A stretch of DNA of 64,000 nucleotides from Fen-999 sp044220545 (GCA_044220545.1 JBGAQX010000002.1:186001-250000), one strand, 5' to 3'; shown: positions 53,780-62,542, numbered from the stretch's first letter. The notes: generated by a model not told the origin, from the letters alone. Program-made: numbers and translations.

Positions 53780-53794
53780 TGGCATACTATGCCA
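53780..53794. promoter_or_regulatory. parDE operator palindrome
   Basis: TGGCATA-C-TATGCCA: perfect 7-bp arms with a one-base centre, 25 bases before the parD ATG. It overlaps TACTAT (53785-53790), a plausible -10 box. ParD proteins repress their own operons at such palindromes. Confidence 0.75.
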
Positions 53795-53818
53795 ATACCC
53801 CATGAAACGAGGTCAGCC

Positions 53819-54094
53819 ATGCCTACCCGCAATGTCGTCCTTACCGAGCATCAGGCATCCTTTGTCGAGCAGCTTGTGTCCTCCGGCCGTTATCAGAACG
53901 CCAGCGAAGTCCTGCGCGAGGGACTGCGCATGATCGAGCGCCGCGAGGCCGAGGATTCAACGCGTCTGGCCGCCCTGCAGGAAGCGGCACGGATCGGCAT
54001 CACCGACATCGAGGCCGGACGTTTCCAGACCTTCTCCACCCCTGATGCGCTCGGCCAGCACCTGGCCGGACTGGCCGCTGACGCCATCGGCTGA
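53819..54094 (+). CDS. parD: ParD-type antitoxin
   Basis: A 91-residue type II antitoxin. The N-terminal ribbon-helix-helix reads 'RNVVLTEHQASFVEQLVSSG' then 'YQNASEVLREGLRMIERRE', the CC2985/ParD family pattern. The C-terminal part (from ~55) is the toxin-wrapping tail. ATG 53819 has ACGAGG upstream. The toxin gene starts two bases after its stop, so both are made from one transcript, repressed at the upstream palindrome. Confidence 0.93.
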   Translation: MPTRNVVLTEHQASFVEQLVSSGRYQNASEVLREGLRMIERREAEDSTRLAALQEAARIGITDIEAGRFQTFSTPDALGQHLAGLAADAIG

Positions 54095-54096
54095 GC

Positions 54097-54480
54097 GTGA
54101 AGCAACGCTGGACGATACGTCTTGCCGAGGCGGCCGGACAGGACTACCAGGCCATCCTGCGCTGGACCGTCGACAATTTCGGGCGGGCCCAGGCCAGAAC
54201 CTATGCCAAGACCCTGAACAGCGCATTGCAGGATCTGGCACAGGGCCCCGATGTGATCGGAGCGCGGCTCCGTGAGGACATCGGCCCGGACATCCATACC
54301 CTGCATGTCGCCCGCCACGGGCGCAAGGGACGACACTTCGTCGTCTTCCGGATTTCCCCATCTCCTGACGCTTCGATCATCGAAGTGCTCCGGCTGCTTC
54401 ACGACAGCATGGATCTGCCTCGTCACCTGACGGCGGCCAACGAATCCGACGCCGAGTCTTCCTCCGACCCGCAACACTAG
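54097..54480 (+). CDS. parE: ParE-type toxin
   Basis: A 127-residue RelE/ParE-superfamily toxin; ParE members poison DNA gyrase. 'WTIRLAEAAGQDYQAILRWT' then 'GRAQARTYAKTLNSALQDLA' and 'LHVARHGRKGRHFVVFRI' follow the family. GTG 54097 is the start. The C-terminal ~20 residues (Ser/Asp-rich) extend beyond the usual ~100-residue length. It is probably a stabilisation module of the phage or island. Confidence 0.93.
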   Translation: MKQRWTIRLAEAAGQDYQAILRWTVDNFGRAQARTYAKTLNSALQDLAQGPDVIGARLREDIGPDIHTLHVARHGRKGRHFVVFRISPSPDASIIEVLRLLHDSMDLPRHLTAANESDAESSSDPQH

Positions 54481-54545
54481 CGCGGTCGCGCAGCCTATTC
54501 CTCTTCTGTTTGCCAGGTACCGACCAATTGCGTCGGTCGCCGTTC

Positions 54546-54587
54546 TGTCACCCGTTGACGTCACCTCTGCCACCCGGTTTGCCACCC
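54546..54587. repeat. CCACC-type repeat array upstream of early operon
   Basis: TGTCACCC (54546-54553), GTCACC (54560-54565), TGCCACCC (54568-54575) and TGCCACCC (54580-54587), spaced 8-14 bases, in the leader of the phage early operon. They may be operator or replication-protein sites. A related array is at 63366-63412. Confidence 0.5.
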
Positions 54588-54637
54588 ACGTGACATAAAA
54601 AATACGCACACCTTCAAACCACTGCACGGAGGTGTGC

Positions 54638-54883
54638 ATGAGCAGCAAAGTCAGGAACCGGGCGGAGACCACGCCGCAGGTTCGCCACTTGACCCAGCGT
54701 GAACTGGCCAAACGCTGGAACAAGTCCGAGGCCACCATCGAGCGGTATCGCGCGCTCGGCAATTCCCCTCGTTTCCTCAAGATCGGCGGCAAGGTTCTAT
54801 TCCGGGAAGAAGACGTCCTGGAGTACGAACGCAATCGTCTGTACGAAACCAATGCGACCCGGGCGCGGGAGGTGACGGCATGA
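54638..54883 (+). CDS. Excisionase-family helix-turn-helix protein
   Basis: An 81-residue DNA-binding protein with a MerR/excisionase-type winged helix: 'LTQRELAKRWNKSEATIERY' then 'PRFLKIGGKVLFREEDVLEY'. It may control excision or the early operon. ATG 54638 follows GGAGGTG; the GTG at 54632 would add two residues. It is the first gene of the tightly packed operon that runs to 63125. Confidence 0.85.
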   Translation: MSSKVRNRAETTPQVRHLTQRELAKRWNKSEATIERYRALGNSPRFLKIGGKVLFREEDVLEYERNRLYETNATRAREVTA

Positions 54884-55365
54884 GCGATCTCGTCATCCAC
54901 ACCCACGATCTTCCCGATCTGACGGTCGCGCAACTGGCCGATCTGCCTCCGGCCAGACTGCAGGAACTCGACGTCATGCTCACCGAGTTCCAGAACTGGC
55001 TCAAGGCATCACGCGAACGCATGCATGCCGCGCTGGAGAAACGCTACGGAGAGCAGGCAAGGCAGACGCTGATGGAAGCCGGTCAGGACTTCGGCACCAC
55101 GCATCTGGCCGATGGATCGATCCGCATCACCGTCGAGATTCCCAAGCGCGTGCGCTGGGATCAGGCGCAGATGGCGGAAATCGCCAGACGCATCGTCGCC
55201 AGCGGCGATCAACTCGACCAGTACATCGACGTCGAGTTCTCGGTGCCGGAAACCCGCTTCAACGCCTGGCCGGAAACCCTCAAGCAACCCTTCAAGGACG
55301 CCCGCACGGTCAAGGCCGGCAAGGCGGTCTTCCGCATCGCCCCTGTTCAGGAGAACGACCAATGA
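54880..55365 (+). CDS. Phage protein of unknown function
   Basis: A 161-residue soluble protein, helical at the N-terminus ('QLADLPPARLQELDVMLTEF') and with beta-like segments later ('SIRITVEIPKRVRWD'). It overlaps its neighbours by four bases on both sides (ATGA). No family recognised. Its position suggests an early-operon accessory factor. Confidence 0.75.
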   Translation: MSDLVIHTHDLPDLTVAQLADLPPARLQELDVMLTEFQNWLKASRERMHAALEKRYGEQARQTLMEAGQDFGTTHLADGSIRITVEIPKRVRWDQAQMAEIARRIVASGDQLDQYIDVEFSVPETRFNAWPETLKQPFKDARTVKAGKAVFRIAPVQENDQ

Positions 55366-55652
55366 ATGCCAACACCCTCATCCAGAAACTCCGCAAGGAA
55401 GTCATGTCCCTGGCCGGCGACAACCTGCCGACCGAGGTCCGCTATCAGGACCGCTACGGCAACGTCGTCATCAAGCCGCTGTTCGACGCCACCCTCGACG
55501 AACTGGCCTTCGCCGCTCAGACGCTGAATGCCGAACGGTCGGCACTGAGTCGTCGCCAGGTCGCCCTCGAGGATGTCTATGCGCATGCCCGCAAGCAGGG
55601 TTTCCTTGGTGCCGATCTGATCCGTGGCCTGGTCGACGAGGTGGCGAAATGA
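55362..55652 (+). CDS. Small phage protein of unknown function
   Basis: A 96-residue protein with a helical N-terminus and a heptad-like segment ('ELAFAAQTLNAERSALSRRQ') suggesting a coiled coil. It overlaps the previous gene by four bases and the next by four. No family recognised. Confidence 0.72.
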   Translation: MNANTLIQKLRKEVMSLAGDNLPTEVRYQDRYGNVVIKPLFDATLDELAFAAQTLNAERSALSRRQVALEDVYAHARKQGFLGADLIRGLVDEVAK

Positions 55653-56404
55653 ACGAACTCGTTGCTTTTGACTTCGAATCACATCCGGTTCGCATTGTCA
55701 CCGGGACCGATGGACAGCCACATTTTGTGGCAGCGGACATCTGCGACGCACTGCAGATCGTTGAGGTTCATCGCTCGGTTGCCAGACTCGATGATGACGA
55801 AAAGGGTCGTCATATTGTGACGACCCCTGGTGGTCCCCAGGAAATGACTGTCGTCAACGAGGCCGGGCTCTATAACCTCATTCTGCGAAGCCGCAAACCG
55901 GAAGCCAAACGCTTCAAGCGCTGGGTAACTCATGAGGTTCTGCCGTCCATCCGCAAGACCGGCGCCTACGCCGCTCCGGGTTCCATTGCCGCATTGCCGG
56001 CTCCGACCCAGGACCGTGTCACCTCCATCCTGCTGATCGGCGAGGCGGTTGCCAGGGTGCCAGGGGTCAAGCCCGGCATCGCCATGGCCGCCGCCCTTAC
56101 CTGCATCCACGAGAACACCGGTCTGGCGATCGAGACCATGCGTCACGCGCTGCCGGCATGCAACGAGTCGCTGGCGGCAGTCAATCCGACCAAACTCGGC
56201 GAACAAATCGGACTCTCGGCCAAGCAGGTCAATCGTCGTCTCGCCGATCTGGGCTATCAGTACCGCAACGAACGCGACGAATGGGAACTGACGGAGGCTG
56301 GTCGTACCTGGGGCGAAGCACTGCCGTTTTCCCGCAACGGTCATTCCGGTTACCAGATTCTCTGGAAACTCGATGTCGCCGACCGGCTGAAGGAGGTGGC
56401 GTGA
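55649..56404 (+). CDS. BRO-N-domain phage antirepressor
   Basis: A 251-residue protein. The N-terminal ~110 residues are a BRO/antirepressor domain: 'VRIVTGTDGQPHFVAADICD', 'VVNEAGLYNLILRSRKPEAK' and 'RFKRWVTHEVLPSIRKTGAY'. The C-terminal part carries an ANT/KilA-C-like segment with 'KQVNRRLADLGYQYRNERDE'. Such proteins relieve repressor control during induction. It is coupled to the ATPase gene by TGATG (56402-56406). Confidence 0.9.
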   Translation: MNELVAFDFESHPVRIVTGTDGQPHFVAADICDALQIVEVHRSVARLDDDEKGRHIVTTPGGPQEMTVVNEAGLYNLILRSRKPEAKRFKRWVTHEVLPSIRKTGAYAAPGSIAALPAPTQDRVTSILLIGEAVARVPGVKPGIAMAAALTCIHENTGLAIETMRHALPACNESLAAVNPTKLGEQIGLSAKQVNRRLADLGYQYRNERDEWELTEAGRTWGEALPFSRNGHSGYQILWKLDVADRLKEVA

Positions 56405-57204
56405 TGGCACTTCCCATCATCTCCGCCGAAGCACGCATGCGCGAACGCCACTCGGCCAAGATCGGACTCGTCGGGCCTCCCGGCGTCGGCAAGACCACGC
56501 AGTTGCGGCATCTGCCGCCCGAGTCGACATTGTTCGTCGATCTTGAGGCCGGTGACATGTCCGTCAAGGACTGGCCCGGTGACACGGTGCGGCCGCGCAC
56601 ATGGGCCGAGTTTCGTGACCTTGTCGTGTTCCTGGCCGGTCCGATGCCGACCGCTACCGCCGAGCAGGCATTCTCGGAGGCGCACTACCGGCATGTCTGC
56701 GAAAACTATGGTGACCCAGCGCAACTGGCGAAGTACGAGTACTACTTTGTTGACAGCCTGACGGTGCTGTCCCGCCTTTGCCTGGCCTGGTGCAAGACAC
56801 AGCCGCAAGCATTCTCCGAGAAAACCGGCAAGGCCGACAACCGGGGTGCCTATGGCCTGCTCGGCCAGGAAATGATCGCGGCGCTCACGCACCTGCAGCA
56901 TGTGCGCGACAAGCACGTGATCTACGTCGCCATCCTCGAGGAGAAGGTCGACGACTTCAACAGGCGCTACACCCAGTTGCAACTGGAGGGCAGCAAGACC
57001 GCGCTCGAACTGCCGGGTGTGCTGGACGAGGTCATCACGCTGGCCGTGCTCAAGGCCGATGACGGCACGCCGTACCGGGCCTTCGTCACCCGTGCCGACA
57101 ACCCCTACGGTTTCCCGAGCAAGGACCGCAGCGGTCGACTCGATGCCATCGAGGAACCCGATCTGGGCAAGCTCATCCGCAAATGCCTAGGGGTGGCCTC
57201 ATGA
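56404..57204 (+). CDS. Sak4-like RecA-family ATPase
   Basis: A 266-residue protein with Walker A 'GLVGPPGVGKTTQLRHLPPE' (~22-40) and the Walker B region 'YEYYFVDSLTVLSRL'. 'DEVITLAVLKADDGTPYRAF' near the C-terminal end is typical of phage AAA_24/Sak4 proteins, which anneal single strands with a phage SSB. It precedes a DUF669-like gene, a common partner. Assignment to Sak4 rather than other AAA_24 ATPases is an inference. Confidence 0.85.
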   Translation: MALPIISAEARMRERHSAKIGLVGPPGVGKTTQLRHLPPESTLFVDLEAGDMSVKDWPGDTVRPRTWAEFRDLVVFLAGPMPTATAEQAFSEAHYRHVCENYGDPAQLAKYEYYFVDSLTVLSRLCLAWCKTQPQAFSEKTGKADNRGAYGLLGQEMIAALTHLQHVRDKHVIYVAILEEKVDDFNRRYTQLQLEGSKTALELPGVLDEVITLAVLKADDGTPYRAFVTRADNPYGFPSKDRSGRLDAIEEPDLGKLIRKCLGVAS

Positions 57205-57437
57205 GGCGGGAAACCATCTCGATCGTCGAGTTCGAGCGCTATGAGCAAGGCGTCAGGGCAACGATCAAGCGCATCAGTGCCGAGAACACCTGGCTGCGCC
57301 ACAACTACGGCGAACTCGAGTCCCGCGTCGTCCAGCTGAAAAAGGACATCGCCGCCCTCCGTACCGCCGCCACCAAGATCAGCAAATCCCTTGGCGTCAC
57401 CGCCAAAAAGGAACCTAAGACAAGGAGCAGCAAATGA
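57201..57437 (+). CDS. Small coiled-coil phage protein
   Basis: A 78-residue protein with a long amphipathic helix ('NTWLRHNYGELESRVVQLKK') and a lysine-rich C-terminus. It overlaps the ATPase gene by four bases and the next by four. Function unknown, perhaps an accessory to recombination. Confidence 0.7.
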   Translation: MRRETISIVEFERYEQGVRATIKRISAENTWLRHNYGELESRVVQLKKDIAALRTAATKISKSLGVTAKKEPKTRSSK

Positions 57438-58048
57438 ACACGAATACCTGGAACGATTTCAACGATGCCGAGCAACAGCAATCCTTCGACCTGATTCCCA
57501 AGGGAACGATCGTCAAGGTGCGCATGACCATCAAGCCGGGTGGCCATGACGATGCCGCGCAGGGTTGGCTGGGCGGTTATGCCACGCAGTCGCCAACCAC
57601 GGGTGCCGTCTATCTTGCCACTGAATCGGTGGTGCTCGAAGGGCCACACGCACGCCGCAAGATGTGGGGCAACATCGGCCTGTACAGTAGCAAGGGGCCG
57701 ACGTGGGGAAACATGGGCCGGACCTTCATCCGCGCGCTGCTCAACAGTTCCCGCAACATCCATCCCCAGGACAACGGACCACAGGCGGCCGCAGCGCGGC
57801 GCATCCGTGACTTCTCCGAGCTCGACGGCATCGAGTTCCTTGCCAAAGTCGAGATCGAGAAGGACGCCAAGGGCGATGACCGCAATGTCATCGGTCAGGT
57901 CATCGAGCCCGACCACAAGGACTATGCGGCCCAAATGGGCGGCGCAGCCAGGACGTCGGCAGCCCCGGCAACGGCGTCTTACGCGCCATCCACCCCCGCC
58001 GCAACGGCACGTCCCGCAGTCGCCGGCAAGCCGGCCTGGGCCCAGTAA
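57434..58048 (+). CDS. DUF669-like phage protein (possible single-strand binding)
   Basis: A 204-residue protein. 'QQQSFDLIPKGTIVKVRMTI' then 'GGYATQSPTTGAVYLATES' resembles phage DUF669/SSB-like proteins that follow Sak4-type ATPases. The C-terminal ~45 residues are Ala/Pro/Thr-rich, like the disordered tails of single-strand-binding proteins. The identification is moderate; the context is supportive. Confidence 0.72.
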   Translation: MNTNTWNDFNDAEQQQSFDLIPKGTIVKVRMTIKPGGHDDAAQGWLGGYATQSPTTGAVYLATESVVLEGPHARRKMWGNIGLYSSKGPTWGNMGRTFIRALLNSSRNIHPQDNGPQAAAARRIRDFSELDGIEFLAKVEIEKDAKGDDRNVIGQVIEPDHKDYAAQMGGAARTSAAPATASYAPSTPAATARPAVAGKPAWAQ

Positions 58049-58059
58049 CGGGAGGGCGC

Positions 58060-58518
58060 GTGAAATGCTGGGTCTGTTTCCGAAAGGCCCGGGGGTTCGG
58101 CCATTCCGATGGCCGCTTCAGGATCGCCGACCCCCGGCGCTATCCCCTCGACTGGGTGTTCTGCAGCCGCCGCTGCCAGGACATTTTTCACCGACTTTAC
58201 GGGTCATGGCTTGCCTCGGATCCATCGAAACAGGAGGCACTCATGATCGATCCCTCTGATGCAGAGATCGCCGCCATGCAGAAGTGCCTCAAGGCGTTCG
58301 GCGAGGCGGCCGGCGAGATCGGCTTCGACCGGCCGCTGGGCAGCTATTCCGAAAAGGAAGCCCTGCGTGTGATCGATGCGATCGTGTCCTGCTATTCGGA
58401 CGCGATGATCGAGCATCACGAAGCCACGCGCGAGCCTCCGATTCGCGGACTGCCGGCCCCGGAGAGCAATGCGTTCTCGGACCTGAAGGACGATCTACCG
58501 TGGGAGAGCACGCCATGA
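58060..58518 (+). CDS. DUF6511-like cysteine-motif phage protein
   Basis: A 152-residue protein. It begins 'MKCWVCFRKARGFGHSDGRF' and contains 'PLDWVFCSRRCQDIFHRLYG', giving CxxC and CxxxC pairs, a probable zinc finger seen in phage DUF6511 proteins. The acidic C-terminal half is unassigned. The start GTG 58060 has GGAGGG upstream. It overlaps the nuclease gene by four bases. Confidence 0.82.
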   Translation: MKCWVCFRKARGFGHSDGRFRIADPRRYPLDWVFCSRRCQDIFHRLYGSWLASDPSKQEALMIDPSDAEIAAMQKCLKAFGEAAGEIGFDRPLGSYSEKEALRVIDAIVSCYSDAMIEHHEATREPPIRGLPAPESNAFSDLKDDLPWESTP

Positions 58519-59249
58519 TGGACTTCAACTCCACCGCCTCGCTCTCCGGCCGCGTGACAGCACTCATCGATGCGGGTCTGCAGGCCCGCCGCCAGCGCGA
58601 AGGCCGGCGTGCCTATCTCGGCGCCTCGCGCCTCGGCGTGTCCTGTGGCCGCGCGCTGCAGTTCGAATTTGTCGGGGCGCAGGTGGATTACGGTCGGGAG
58701 ACACCCGGCCACATCCTGCGGATTTTCGAGCGGGGTCATGTCACCGAGGACAGCATGACCGGCTGGCTGCGCGAGGCGGGTTTCGATCTGCGCACGCACG
58801 ACCGCAACGGAGAGCAGTTCGGTTTCTCGTTGCTGGACGGCAGGCTGCAGGGGCACGTCGATGGCGTCATCGTCGGTGGCCCCGAGGGCTTTGACTATCC
58901 CTGTCTCTGGGAGAACAAGTGTCTCGGCGGCAAGTCCTGGCGCGACCTGGAGAAGCATCGTCTGGCGGTTTCGAAGCCGGTGTATGCGGCGCAGGTCGCC
59001 GTCTATCAGGCCTATCTCGAACTGCACGAGCATCCGGCGCTCTTCACGGCGGTCAATGCCGACACCATGGAGATCTACGCCGAACTGGTGCCGTTCGATG
59101 GCGGACTGGCCCAGCGCCTGTCCGATCGCGCGGCCCAACTCATCGCGGCCACCGATGCCGGTGAACAGCTACCCCGTTCCTATAACGACCCGACGCACTT
59201 CGAGTGCCGCATGTGCGCCTGGCAAGACCGCTGCTGGAGAACTTCATGA
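58515..59249 (+). CDS. Cas4/PD-(D/E)XK-type phage nuclease
   Basis: A 244-residue predicted nuclease. The active-site arrangement is 'LQGHVDGVIVG' (Asp) and 'CLWENKCLGGKSW' (ExK). An N-terminal Cys in 'GVSCGRALQFEFVG' and C-terminal 'CRMCAWQDRC' fit a four-Cys iron-sulfur cluster as in Cas4 and AddB-type nucleases. Its place beside the ATPase and primase genes supports a phage recombination or replication role, not a CRISPR one. Confidence 0.87.
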   Translation: MMDFNSTASLSGRVTALIDAGLQARRQREGRRAYLGASRLGVSCGRALQFEFVGAQVDYGRETPGHILRIFERGHVTEDSMTGWLREAGFDLRTHDRNGEQFGFSLLDGRLQGHVDGVIVGGPEGFDYPCLWENKCLGGKSWRDLEKHRLAVSKPVYAAQVAVYQAYLELHEHPALFTAVNADTMEIYAELVPFDGGLAQRLSDRAAQLIAATDAGEQLPRSYNDPTHFECRMCAWQDRCWRTS

Positions 59250-59659
59250 GTACGAACTATTCCGACACCCGTTTCAAAACTTCTCCCGATGGCCAGCGGC
59301 TGCGCTGGTCGCCGCCGGCACCGAAGGTGCATATCGGCATGATCACTCGCGTCCTGACCCGCAAGCTGATGGAAGGCATGGAGGACATGCCCGAGGCACG
59401 AATGGTGATTGCCGTGATCGTGCAGGCAATCGGCGACTGCCACGAACGGGATGATCGCGACCGTCATGATGCCCGGCGTTTCCTGGCGAGCAAGCGGCTG
59501 GATTTCTGGTGTGAGTTGCTTGGCATCGAGGCGGATTTCGTCCGCATGGTGGCCGTCCGCTCCGGTTATCTGGTCGACGAAGAAAAGCTCTGGACTCCGG
59601 TGAAACGCTCGCGGCGCTCACGTCAATCGACCATCGCCGAGGTGACCGCACATGCTTGA
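59246..59659 (+). CDS. Phage protein of unknown function
   Basis: A 137-residue protein with a central helix ('RMVIAVIVQAIGDCHERDDR') and basic C-terminal tail ('VKRSRRSRQSTIAEVTAHA'). No family recognised. It overlaps the nuclease gene by four bases and the primase gene by eight. Confidence 0.7.
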   Translation: MSTNYSDTRFKTSPDGQRLRWSPPAPKVHIGMITRVLTRKLMEGMEDMPEARMVIAVIVQAIGDCHERDDRDRHDARRFLASKRLDFWCELLGIEADFVRMVAVRSGYLVDEEKLWTPVKRSRRSRQSTIAEVTAHA

Positions 59660-61934
59660 CTTCAACGAGACCGGCGAACCCACGCCATCATGCACGGATG
59701 CCGGCCGGGAGGAAATCCGTGCGGCGCTGCTGGGACGGCTGGAGTCAGTGCTGTCCGCCATGTTTCCGGCAGGCAGGAAGCGCAAGGGCCGCTTCCTGAT
59801 CGGCGACATCCTCGGTAGCCCGGGAGACAGTCTCGAGGTGGTGCTTGATGGCGACAAGTCCGGCCTGTGGACCGACCGCGCCGTGGGCAGCGGGGGCGAC
59901 ATCTTCGATCTGTTGGCCGGACACATGGGGCTCGATGTGCAGGCCGATTTCCCGCGGGTTCTCGAGGGGGCCAACGACATCCTCGGTCGCGCGCCGGCCG
60001 TGCCGCCAAAACGGGGACGTCGTGAAGCACCGACCGATGATCTCGGCCCGGCCACGGCGAAATGGGATTATCACGATGCCGCCGGCAAGCTGATCGCCGT
60101 GGTGTATCGCTACGACCCGCCCGGGCGGAAGAAGGAATTCCGCCCCTGGGATGCAAGGCGACGCAAAATGGCGCCGCCCGATCCCCGCCCGCTCTACAAC
60201 CAGCCTGGTATGGCCTCGGCCAGCCAGATCGTGCTGGTCGAGGGCGAAAAATGCGCGCAGGCCTTGATCGATATCGGCATCGTCGCCACGACCGCGATGC
60301 ACGGTGCGAATGCCCCGGTGGAAAAAACCGACTGGTCGCCGCTGTCCGGCAAGTCCGTGCTGATCTGGCCCGATCGCGATAAGCCGGGCTGGGAGTACGC
60401 GACACAGGCAGCGCAGGCGGTTCTGTCGGCAGGTGCCAAATCCTGCCACATCCTGTATCCGCCCGAAGATGCTGCCGAGGGCTGGGATGCGGCCGACGCC
60501 ATCACCGAAGGTTTTGATGTCGCCGCCTTTCTCGCCCATGGTCCGCGCCTGCAGATGCACGACGTCGCCGACGACACAGAGCCGGTGGTCGGTAGTGACA
60601 CATCCGTGTGGGGCACCGAGGATGCGCTGGCCCTGGCCTTCACCCGGCGCTATCACCGCGACTGGCGTTACGTCGCCGGCTGGGGCCGCTGGCTGGTCTG
60701 GGACGGCAATCGCTGGCGCACCGAGGACACGCTGGCCGCCACCGATCTGATCCGCAGCGTTTGCCGGCATGCCGCCGTGCGCGCCGACAATCCCAAGGTG
60801 GCCGCCAAACTCGCCAGTTCGAGTACGGTCGGCGGCGTGGAACGGCTGGCCAGGGCCGATCGCCGGCATGCCGCCAATACCGACGAGTGGGATGCCGACC
60901 CTTGGCTGCTCAACACCCCGGGTGGTGTGGTCGATCTCAAGACCGGAAAAGTCTGTGCGCACGACCGTTCCGACCGGATGACCAAGATCACCACGGCCAC
61001 GCCGGGAGGTGACTGCCCGACCTGGCGACGATTCATCGATGAGGTCACGGGCGGTGACGTGGAACTGCAGGCCTATCTGCAGCGGATGGTGGGCTATGCG
61101 CTCACCGGTTCGACGCAGGAACACGCACTGTTCTTCCTGTACGGGACCGGCGCGAACGGCAAGTCGGTGTTCGTTAACACCCTGGCCACCATCCTCGGTG
61201 ACTACGCGACCAACGCGCCGATGGATACGTTCATGGAAACGCGCACCGACCGGCACCCGACCGACATGGCAGGCCTGCGCGGCGCGCGCTTCGTGGCGGC
61301 GATCGAGACCGAGCAGGGACGGCGATGGGCGGAGTCCAAGCTCAAGAACCTCACTGGCGGCGACAAGATCTCCGCGCGCTTCATGCGCCAGGACTTCTTC
61401 GAGTTCTTCCCGCAGTTCAAGTTGTTCGTCGCAGGCAACCACAAGCCGGCGATTCGCAACATCGACGAAGCGATGAAGCGGCGCCTGCACCTGATCCCTT
61501 TCACGATCACCGTGCCACCCGAACGTCGCGACAAGCACCTGCAGCAGAAATTGCTTGCAGAGCGCGATGGCATTCTGTCCTGGGCAGTACAGGGCTGTCT
61601 GGACTGGCAGCGCCAGGGACGACTTGCCCCTCCCCAGCGGGTCGTGGATGCCACCGAAGAGTATTTCGAAGCCGAGGACGCGCTGGGTCGATGGCTTGAT
61701 GAGCGCTGCGTGCGCGAGCCCAACGCCAAGTCGCTGACTGCCGAACTCTTCAACGACTGGAAGCAGTGGGCCGAAGCGGCGGGTGAATTTGTCGGTGCGC
61801 AACGCCGCTTTTCGGATCTGCTCATCACGCGCGGGCTGGATAAGTGGCGCAACAGCGCTGGTCTGCGGGGATTTCAGGGCATTGATCTCAAGAACCCGCC
61901 GACGCCTGCCTACACCCCTTACGCGGACAACTGA
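59652..61934 (+). CDS. Phage primase-helicase (D5/P4 type)
   Basis: A 760-residue replication protein. The order is an N-terminal region, a TOPRIM-like primase core ('QIVLVEGEKCAQALIDIGI', 'VLIWPDRDKPGWEYA', ~195-245), a D5_N domain ('WLLNTPGGVVDLKTGKVCAH'), and an SF3 helicase with Walker A 'FFLYGTGANGKSVFVNTLAT' (~500) and 'FKLFVAGNHKPAIRNIDEAM'. The C-terminal part is a winged-helix region. It joins primer synthesis and unwinding for phage or plasmid replication and would act at an origin nearby; see 61954-62052. Confidence 0.95.
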   Translation: MLDFNETGEPTPSCTDAGREEIRAALLGRLESVLSAMFPAGRKRKGRFLIGDILGSPGDSLEVVLDGDKSGLWTDRAVGSGGDIFDLLAGHMGLDVQADFPRVLEGANDILGRAPAVPPKRGRREAPTDDLGPATAKWDYHDAAGKLIAVVYRYDPPGRKKEFRPWDARRRKMAPPDPRPLYNQPGMASASQIVLVEGEKCAQALIDIGIVATTAMHGANAPVEKTDWSPLSGKSVLIWPDRDKPGWEYATQAAQAVLSAGAKSCHILYPPEDAAEGWDAADAITEGFDVAAFLAHGPRLQMHDVADDTEPVVGSDTSVWGTEDALALAFTRRYHRDWRYVAGWGRWLVWDGNRWRTEDTLAATDLIRSVCRHAAVRADNPKVAAKLASSSTVGGVERLARADRRHAANTDEWDADPWLLNTPGGVVDLKTGKVCAHDRSDRMTKITTATPGGDCPTWRRFIDEVTGGDVELQAYLQRMVGYALTGSTQEHALFFLYGTGANGKSVFVNTLATILGDYATNAPMDTFMETRTDRHPTDMAGLRGARFVAAIETEQGRRWAESKLKNLTGGDKISARFMRQDFFEFFPQFKLFVAGNHKPAIRNIDEAMKRRLHLIPFTITVPPERRDKHLQQKLLAERDGILSWAVQGCLDWQRQGRLAPPQRVVDATEEYFEAEDALGRWLDERCVREPNAKSLTAELFNDWKQWAEAAGEFVGAQRRFSDLLITRGLDKWRNSAGLRGFQGIDLKNPPTPAYTPYADN

Positions 61935-61953
61935 TCCCCATGAAAACCCTGGT

Positions 61954-62052
61954 GTCTGACGCAGCTGACGCTGTTTGTCGTAACTCCGTATACGCGTGTG
62001 CGCGTGCGCGCCTCACGGAAGGTTTCGACATCCTGTGTCAGCTGCGTCAGAC
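61954..62052. repeat. 16-bp inverted repeat with alternating purine-pyrimidine loop
   Basis: GTCTGACGCAGCTGAC (61954-61969) and its exact complement GTCAGCTGCGTCAGAC (62037-62052), separated by 67 bases. The left arm includes a CTGACGC direct repeat. The loop contains 24 strictly alternating purine-pyrimidine bases (61988-62011), able to form Z-DNA. It lies immediately after the primase-helicase gene, so a replication origin or regulatory site is plausible. Confidence 0.75.
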
Positions 62053-62076
62053 CCGCACCGAACAAGGACCGACACC

Positions 62077-62541
62077 ATGACCACGACCATCATCGCCCTG
62101 GACCTGGGCACCACCACCGGCTGGGCGCTGCGCGGCAGCGACGGCAACAACACCAGCGGCTCCGAGAGCTTCCGGCCGCAACGCTTCGAAGGCGGTGGCA
62201 TGCGCTTTCTGCGCTTCAAGCGCTGGCTCACCGAGATCAAACAATCCTGCGACGGCATCGACTGCCTGTATTTCGAGGAAGTGCGACGCCATGTCTCGAC
62301 CGATGCTGCCCACGCCTACGGCGGGTTCCTGGCCACCCTCACCGCGTGGTGCGAGCACCACCAGATCCCGTACCAGGGCGTACCAGTCGGCACGATCAAG
62401 AAGCACGCAACCGGCAAGGGCAACGCAAGCAAGGACGAAATGGTGGCAGCCGTCCTGGCACTCGGTCACCAGCCTGCCGACGACAACGAAGCCGATGCCC
62501 TCGCATTGCTGCATTGGGCTATCGCGACGCAGGAGGTGTGA
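62077..62541 (+). CDS. RuvC-like Holliday junction resolvase
   Basis: A 154-residue phage resolvase with the RNase H fold: 'IIALDLGTTTGWALRG' (first catalytic Asp), 'CLYFEEVRRHVSTDAAHAYG' (Glu) and a C-terminal 'DNEADALALLHWA' (Asp pair). It is shorter than cellular RuvC. It would resolve branched recombination or replication intermediates. ATG 62077 follows AAGGACC. Confidence 0.9.
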   Translation: MTTTIIALDLGTTTGWALRGSDGNNTSGSESFRPQRFEGGGMRFLRFKRWLTEIKQSCDGIDCLYFEEVRRHVSTDAAHAYGGFLATLTAWCEHHQIPYQGVPVGTIKKHATGKGNASKDEMVAAVLALGHQPADDNEADALALLHWAIATQEV

Positions 62542-62542
62542 G

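Noticed and set aside
48015..54637. Search for an integrase next to tRNA-Ser
   Set aside because: No tyrosine or serine recombinase motif was found in this interval on either strand; it may lie beyond the right edge.
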